From positions 30,772,946-30,809,445 of the forward strand of contig CM043969.1 in NCBI GenBank assembly GCA_014529385.2: DNA of 36,500 nucleotides, read 5' to 3'. The translations under genes were made by a program, and so were the position numbers. Below the pieces are notes generated by a model. The model did no database searches. It had not been told where the DNA came from and worked only from the letters and a program-made list of their open reading frames with translations. This document shows, piece after piece, positions 32,199 through 36,500 of the stretch (position 1 is its first letter; every line of letters begins with the position of its first letter). This DNA comes from Adiantum capillus-veneris (lineage: Eukaryota; Streptophyta; Polypodiopsida; Polypodiales; Pteridaceae).

Positions 32199-32621
32199 AT
32201 GGCTACTTCACCAGAGGCATGCACTTCTATTTTTGATGAAAGGTACCCCTTGTCTTTTCAACAAGTGTTCTACGTATGCTACCCTATACTTTCTTGCGAA
32301 TGGGATTTGATAGAGAGCCTTGCATGTGAGAGAAATTTTGAGGAGTTAGAATGGCTGATACGTCTATGGCTAACTAGTGATCCCTACCTAGTAGCGAATG
32401 TGTCTCCAATGGCACATGCTTATTCTTTTGCACAAGATGAGTATCCACGCATCACGAGGTTCTTGATTAGCATGCTTGCACAAGAGGATGATGAAGAGGA
32501 ACTAATAGAGACCGAGGAAGACTATGGCCTCACGCACAACGATTTTATTTATCTAGATGATGAGGATAGAGCCCTAGCCTTAGGGTGGCCACCCGGTTTA
32601 TATAATATCCTCTTTCCTTGA
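32199..32621 (+). CDS. Element B second ORF, 140 residues, unknown
   Basis: The start ATG in GAAATGGCT has a good plant context, and the frame is open to the TGA at 32619-32621. The protein begins MATSPEACTSIFDERYPLSF and contains FEELEWLIRLWLTSDPYLVA. It then has a strongly acidic run (DDEEELIETEEDY) and ends ALGWPPGLYNILFP. It is rich in aromatic and acidic residues, and the first half is probably helical. I recognise no family. It stands about 280 bases after the gag-protease extension and is not in frame with it in any continuous way. A captured host gene or an element-specific accessory protein are both possible. I see no counterpart in element A. Confidence 0.55.
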   Translation: MATSPEACTSIFDERYPLSFQQVFYVCYPILSCEWDLIESLACERNFEELEWLIRLWLTSDPYLVANVSPMAHAYSFAQDEYPRITRFLISMLAQEDDEEELIETEEDYGLTHNDFIYLDDEDRALALGWPPGLYNILFP

Positions 32622-33954
32622 TTCTAAAAGGGGTGACAGATAGGTAGGTTAGGGGTCTAGATTGTGTTTTGAGTTTGTTTTTTAGGAGTTTTAATTTTTC
32701 CCACTGATGTGCCTCCTAGAGGTATTGTTTGTATTTCATAGTGTGTACAGGAGCGTGTTGCTATTGATAGGATTTGGACCTTCATGGAACCTTCAAATCA
32801 AGCGCGACCATCAACACAAACAGGTGTTTCTTGTCCATTAGAATTGCCCTTATCTTTTTGCATCTATGATTGTCTGCTTTGATTGTGATTGCTAGCATAA
32901 TATTCAGCGCATTTGCTTAGTACCAAACATTTAATTCAATGTAATGTTTTATCATAATCACTTGTTTAGGTGTAAAAATCAAGCAGTCCGACTAAGCTAG
33001 TTTGACCAAGCTAGGTATTAGAAATCTTCTCTTAATACCATGGGGAATGCCTTCCTAATAAGCAATGGTTACTTAGGTTCTTAATCTGATTTAGGCAGCA
33101 TTGTATGAAATGTACTAGGGCTTTCTAGTGGGCTTAACCCTATTGACCTTTAGCTTAAGTATTATAAGGGGAGTTTACTAATGTGATGAGCCTGGGGAGG
33201 GTAACAGTGTTATATGACCCCCCAAAGTTACAAAATTAAAATGCTGAAAATGAAAAAATAAAAAATCAAAGTGCCACAATGTAAAATTTTAAGCTGGAAG
33301 AGAAATCTCAGCTTGAATTGGTACTCCACTCACATGTATCGCCTATGGTACTAGAGCCCTAGAGGTTCCCAGTGTGGGCGCTTTTCCTTGAAAAGCACAA
33401 AACCCAAGGCATATAAAATAAGCACACACATCAAAATTGAATCTCTGTGAAAAGACTTTGGGGGGTCAAAGAAAAAGTAATCAGTCAGGCGATGATTTCA
33501 TGAGAAATTCCTTTTATGGTAGCTTAACTACAAAGTCTTCTAGGTATAGCCTCTAGTCAGCCCTCGAACATCAATACTTGGCTCTCGCGATTAAACAACT
33601 TAATTGACCACAGAAAGTTAAGAAGCTTACCCATGGTATTAATATTCGATCTCTAGTGCCTTTCGACCGTCAAATTAGCGACCCCAGACTTGTTTAATTT
33701 TTTGCCTTTACATCTGTTTATGCATTTAATTACATTGCAATTTAATGTTCATTGCTACCAAATTGTTTGAAATCCTTTTACCAATCAATTTGTCTACCTA
33801 AAACTGCATATGCTTTTTAAGAGAATGCAATTACTGTGCCAATGTTGTTTGATTTTGCAGTGACTGAAGAAGGCTAAGGACATTCATCTCAAATGCTCTT
33901 CCACCTCGACGACCCAGCTTCAACTTAATAGCTTCCGAGGACGGAATCTACATC
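32622..33954 (+). other. Element B 3' non-coding region
   Basis: No supported ORF and no trace of reverse transcriptase or integrase. A 14-base inverted repeat, TGACCCCCCAAAGT at 33215-33228 and ACTTTGGGGGGTCA at 33455-33468, could form a stem with a loop of about 226 bases. The stretch just before the polypurine tract, TTCCGAGGACGGAAT, resembles the matching place in element A (TTCGGGGACGACAT). Confidence 0.6.
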
Positions 33955-33967
33955 AGGAAGGGGGGCA
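33955..33967 (+). promoter_or_regulatory. Polypurine tract of element B
   Basis: AGGAAGGGGGG followed by CA and the TG of the 3' LTR. Same composition and position as in element A. Confidence 0.8.
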
Positions 33968-34533
33968 TGTTAACCCTCACGGCACACAGACACCCTATGA
34001 TCTATAAACGTTGTAATATTTAGAGTCAGGTACCGGGCTTGTCGGACCAATAGGGAAAGGTAGAGTGATCGTCGATGAGAGGCGCACTTTAACTTGGACA
34101 TTCAAGGGACTAGTTGGTTAAGCATGGGCGCCCAAGTGTGAATGGGGTGAGCTCCTATAAAAGCCAACTAAACCTAATTTTTACTCATTCTCTCATTTGT
34201 GCAATTGAAGAGTGCTCTTGCTCCATCTCCATCTTCTTCTTCTTCACCTCCTTGTGTGTGTGTGAGAGAGAGAGAGAGAGAGGGAGAGTGTGTGTGCGAT
34301 CGAGCATTACGAAGGCACGACGGCGGCGAAGCGGTTGAGCGCGGCACGACTGCAGCTTCTTCTTCATCGCGGCGAGGAATCCACCACGAAGGCGAGCGTA
34401 GAGCAGTGAGTGACACACCCTTTGTTTTCTTGAGCTTGCTAGTTTAGGCTTGTTGTGTGCTTGGAGCCGTTTGTGGCTCGCACACGGTGTATTGGCAAGT
34501 CCCTTGCTTCGACAGTGCGGCAAGGAGCGCACA
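33968..34533 (+). repeat. Element B 3' LTR (566 bp)
   Basis: It begins TGTTAACCCTCAC after the polypurine tract and ends GCGCACA next to the target duplication. Only the first 92 bases match the 5' LTR. It has its own TATA box at 34156-34161 (CCTATAAAAGCC), about 378 bases from its end, and a short TG/GA microsatellite at 34252-34282. Confidence 0.85.
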
Positions 34534-34538
34534 AGCTC
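34534..34538. repeat. Target-site duplication of element B, right copy
   Basis: AGCTC, against GGCTC at 25762-25766. The G in the left copy fits the transposase codon CCT (Pro) on the minus strand. Confidence 0.8.
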
Positions 34539-35620
34539 CAACCCAAACTCTCGCCATTGAGTTTCAATGTGCCTCCATGCAGTTGAATTGGCAGGGACAC
34601 ACATCATTCCATCATTTGAGTGATGGTTCGCGTGCCATGCGAGAAGCTCCACAGTAGGCCTGCTTTTAAACATTTTTTGGATGCAAGGAATTAATGGAAA
34701 ATGTCTCAATACCTTACGGGGTAGGTGCACCCCACTCACTCCTGTCTTGTATCGCGCCTCCCCGCACACGGGACATGAGGTAGCATGTGCATGCTGATTG
34801 TGGTAATAGCATGCAATTGTTGACGCACGCATGGATGCACTCATACTCCATTCCAAGTGGAGTGACATACGATCTAGATCGTCGACGATCTGGAGGCATG
34901 TGGTGACCTTCTGGAAACATTTTGCACATCAAACTACAACAAGCATGCATACTAGTATAATTGCTAGAAGGAAGCACCATAAAGGGAGTGGAGAGTATAT
35001 AAAAGCCACATTCCATACTTACAGAAGTAATGCATTGACACTTGCATTACTCCAATCGAATTTTGCTTGCAAGTTGAGGACTTCCAACGATGCTCGGAGC
35101 ACCGATACTGTCCACCGTCGTAAAGAGGTGTTCACGCACTCGTCATCAATCTATCCTCCGTTTTCACAGCCCGTTTAGTGCAGGGCTAACAATCCTCCTC
35201 ACACACGTGGTGCTCATGAGTTGGTAACTCATCACGCATGTCGAGCATGTGCTCGTCCTCTGCCTCAAAGTGCGACGAAGACGCTATAGGAGCTGCCGAA
35301 GTACCGCACACGGGAGCATCAACATGCGGTGCACCCAAATCGCCCAGTCCCTCCTACCTCTGTCGTTCGGCCTTCCACGCTAGTGCACCACCACCGAACA
35401 TAGACCAATGGGGCACCTCCTCAAGCGACGGGTGAGTCAGGCTCTCATCTCTCCGAGCGCTTTTTCGAGGATGCCAAAGCCCTTCGTTCTCCACGTGCTC
35501 CAAGGCAATGCGCCTCAAGCGTGGGATTACCCTTTTGCACTTGGCGCAAGGGCAAGGGAGTTTTTCCTTGAGCTAACCATCACGCTCAGGACCTCCAAAG
35601 GGGACCACGATCATCCTAGT
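34534..35620 (-). pseudogene. CACTA transposase tnp2, N-terminal part
   Basis: Reading downward, the transposase-associated domain appears near 35600-35450 (LPCPCAKCKRVIPRLRRIAL). Then comes FDWSNASVNALL near 35060, a probable intron, and MFPEGHHMPP...LGMEYECIHACVNNCMLL near 34970-34830. In another frame follow CPVCGEARYKTG, LPRKVLRHFPLIPCIQKMF and WHANHHSNDGMM down to QWREFGLE, where element B interrupts. The order and motifs are those of plant CACTA tnp2: the CPCxKC zinc-like motif, HACxNxC, CPVC...RY and the VLRxFPxIP block. At least one frameshift lies between HAC and CPVC. The C-terminal remainder is at 22960-25766. Confidence 0.88.
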
Positions 35621-36422
35621 CGATGTCCTGCACACGCGAAATGTTGTTTATTTAGTCATTTTTCCTAAAAAAGAAATAAGTAGAAAAGCCCTAACCAGAA
35701 TTTAAAAAATTACATAAAGTTAAGGTCAAAGAGAATAAATGAAAATGAGTGCTAAGAAATTTTTAACTAAATGAGAACTGGAAAAATGCAATGAATAAAC
35801 ATTTAAAATTTGGATAGCTAAGGGTAGAGGGGGTTGAAAAATGAAAGAATGGATAGCTAAGGGTAGAGGGGGTGGTTTGTACCCCCCCTTCAACCTCAAA
35901 TTTGCATGTATCCAATGACCAGCCATGAAAATATACACGGTAATGGACGTGGTAATGCGTGGCACCTAAAATAGGCAAGGTAGAGTATGCCATGTTTTTT
36001 GTTGCATAATCCGTGTTCTTGCTCTCCGCCATCGATCCCAAGCTTCCCCCCCCCCCTTCCCCTCCCCTCCCCCAACCCCCCTCTCCCTTCCCTCTCTCTC
36101 CTTCTCCAAGCTCCCCCCCCCCCCCCCCCCCCCTTTCCTCCTCTCCCTTCCCTCTGTCTCCTTCTCCAAGCTTCCCAAGTTTTGTCGAAGGGGTTTTCGT
36201 CCAAGTTTCTGCCATCACCTTTGGAAGCACAACATAGAAGGGGGTTTTCTGCCATCGTCTTTGTAAGCTCAACCGCGCTACAAAGAAAGAGGTAAACACA
36301 AAACAAAGCACCTCCCCCCTCTTTCCCTTTTGTTTTCTACTACTACTACACACACACACACACACACACACATAAATAAAAAATAATAATAAAAAAAATG
36401 AATCCATAACATACCTCATTCA
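35621..36422. other. CACTA 5' flank with polypyrimidine and (CA)n repeats
   Basis: Upstream of the tnp2 coding part. It contains a C-rich tract at 36043-36175, with a CTCTCCCTTCCCTCT-type block repeated about 75 bases apart and a run of about 22 C, and a (CA)n microsatellite at 36342-36372. An 18-base direct repeat, GGATAGCTAAGGGTAGAG, occurs at about 35812 and 35850. The open frames over these tracts are low-complexity and not genes. Confidence 0.65.
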
Positions 36423-36500
36423 TTTGGAAACGGTTGCTTTGCTCGGCTTGTTTCGAAATGGTTGCTTTGCTGGGCTTGTTTGGAAATGATTTCTTTGCTC
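36423..36500. repeat. 28-bp tandem repeat at the right edge
   Basis: Units start at 36423, 36451 and 36479 and follow TTTGGAAATGGTTGCTTTGC with GGCTTG. The third is cut by the window edge. Such arrays are typical of CACTA subterminal regions, so the 5' end of the transposon is probably not far beyond. Confidence 0.8.

Larger units (their letters stand above)
25767..34533 (+). mobile_element. Element B: non-autonomous Ty3/gypsy-like LTR retroelement inserted in tnp2
   Basis: This 8.77-kb element on the plus strand has a 5' LTR, a tRNA-Met-like primer site against the gag start, a 1560-codon gag-protease ORF with an in-frame extension, a separate 140-codon ORF, a non-coding stretch, a polypurine tract at 33955-33965 and a 3' LTR ending CA at 34533. 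The (G/A)GCTC duplication flanks it. Its boundaries are confirmed independently: the transposase frame reads ...QWREFGLE on one side and (E)PRHLRLG... on the other, with nothing lost. No reverse transcriptase or integrase is visible. Confidence 0.92.
22384..36500 (-). mobile_element. CACTA (En/Spm) DNA transposon carrying tnp2, split by element B
   Basis: The minus strand encodes a tnp2-type transposase whose N-terminal part is at 34534-35620 and whose remainder is at 22960-25766. The 8.77-kb gap between them is element B. The left limit is a guess from a CACTA-like end at 22384, and the right end lies beyond the window. Frameshifts in tnp2 indicate that the copy was already decaying. Confidence 0.7.

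Noticed and set aside
34185-34530. Continuation of the transposase frame beyond QWREFGLE into LVRSLPHC...
   Set aside because: This part is the 3' LTR of element B read through by chance; the true transposase continues at 25766.
35763-36419. 218-codon minus-strand ORF, rich in Gly, Glu and Arg
   Set aside because: Translation of the polypyrimidine and (CA)n tracts; overlapping frames on both strands are equally open.
1-36500. CRISPR arrays, rRNA genes, bacterial operons
   Set aside because: No spaced identical repeats with unique spacers, no rRNA-like sequence; the repeats present are microsatellites, LTRs and tandem arrays of a plant genome.

Overview
This is nuclear DNA from a land plant. 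The evidence is an intron-bearing nepenthesin-type aspartic protease gene, a CACTA-type DNA transposon, two long Ty3/gypsy-like LTR elements, many GA microsatellites, and no bacterial-style gene packing. I cannot name the species. Almost everything here is mobile DNA; the protease-like gene is the only convincing host gene.

Layout, left to right. Positions 61-10774 hold a complete LTR retroelement on the minus strand, here called element A. It has two 959-bp LTRs, a perfect 5-bp target duplication (TATGC), a polypurine tract, a decayed gag-protease reading frame, and a leader with six copies of a palindrome of about 24 bp. It has no reverse transcriptase or integrase, but carries a fragment of a cellular DEAD-box helicase against its 3' LTR. 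Element A is inserted in a large inverted-repeat (foldback) element, visible from about 10780 to 14030, whose centre holds a coding-like fragment. Positions 14030-17890 are non-coding: small palindromes, a possible lone exon, GA tracts and a three-copy 415-bp tandem repeat. The minus-strand aspartic protease homologue at 17891-19471 has lost the usual catalytic motifs. Its 5' end is partly duplicated at 21740-22096, with an unrecognised gene-like region (20328-21570) between.

From about 22.4 kb to the right edge the backbone is a CACTA element on the minus strand. Its tnp2 transposase is split by a second retroelement, element B (25767-34533, plus strand). Removing B and one copy of its 5-bp target repeat restores the tnp2 frame exactly, which fixes both ends of B.

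Element B has a 1560-codon open gag-protease frame, an in-frame extension after one TAA, a separate 140-codon ORF behind its own TATA-like site, and no reverse transcriptase or integrase. Its two LTRs agree only over the first ~92 bp. A and B are diverged but share the same plan: gag, short-spaced zinc knuckles, retropepsin, then a basic tail with repeated W-(V/I)-P-K motifs where pol would be expected. Both probably depend on enzymes supplied by another element. This pol-less gag-protease-WxPK group, with A's palindromic leader and captured helicase and B's extra ORF and mosaic LTRs, is the most unusual content of the window.
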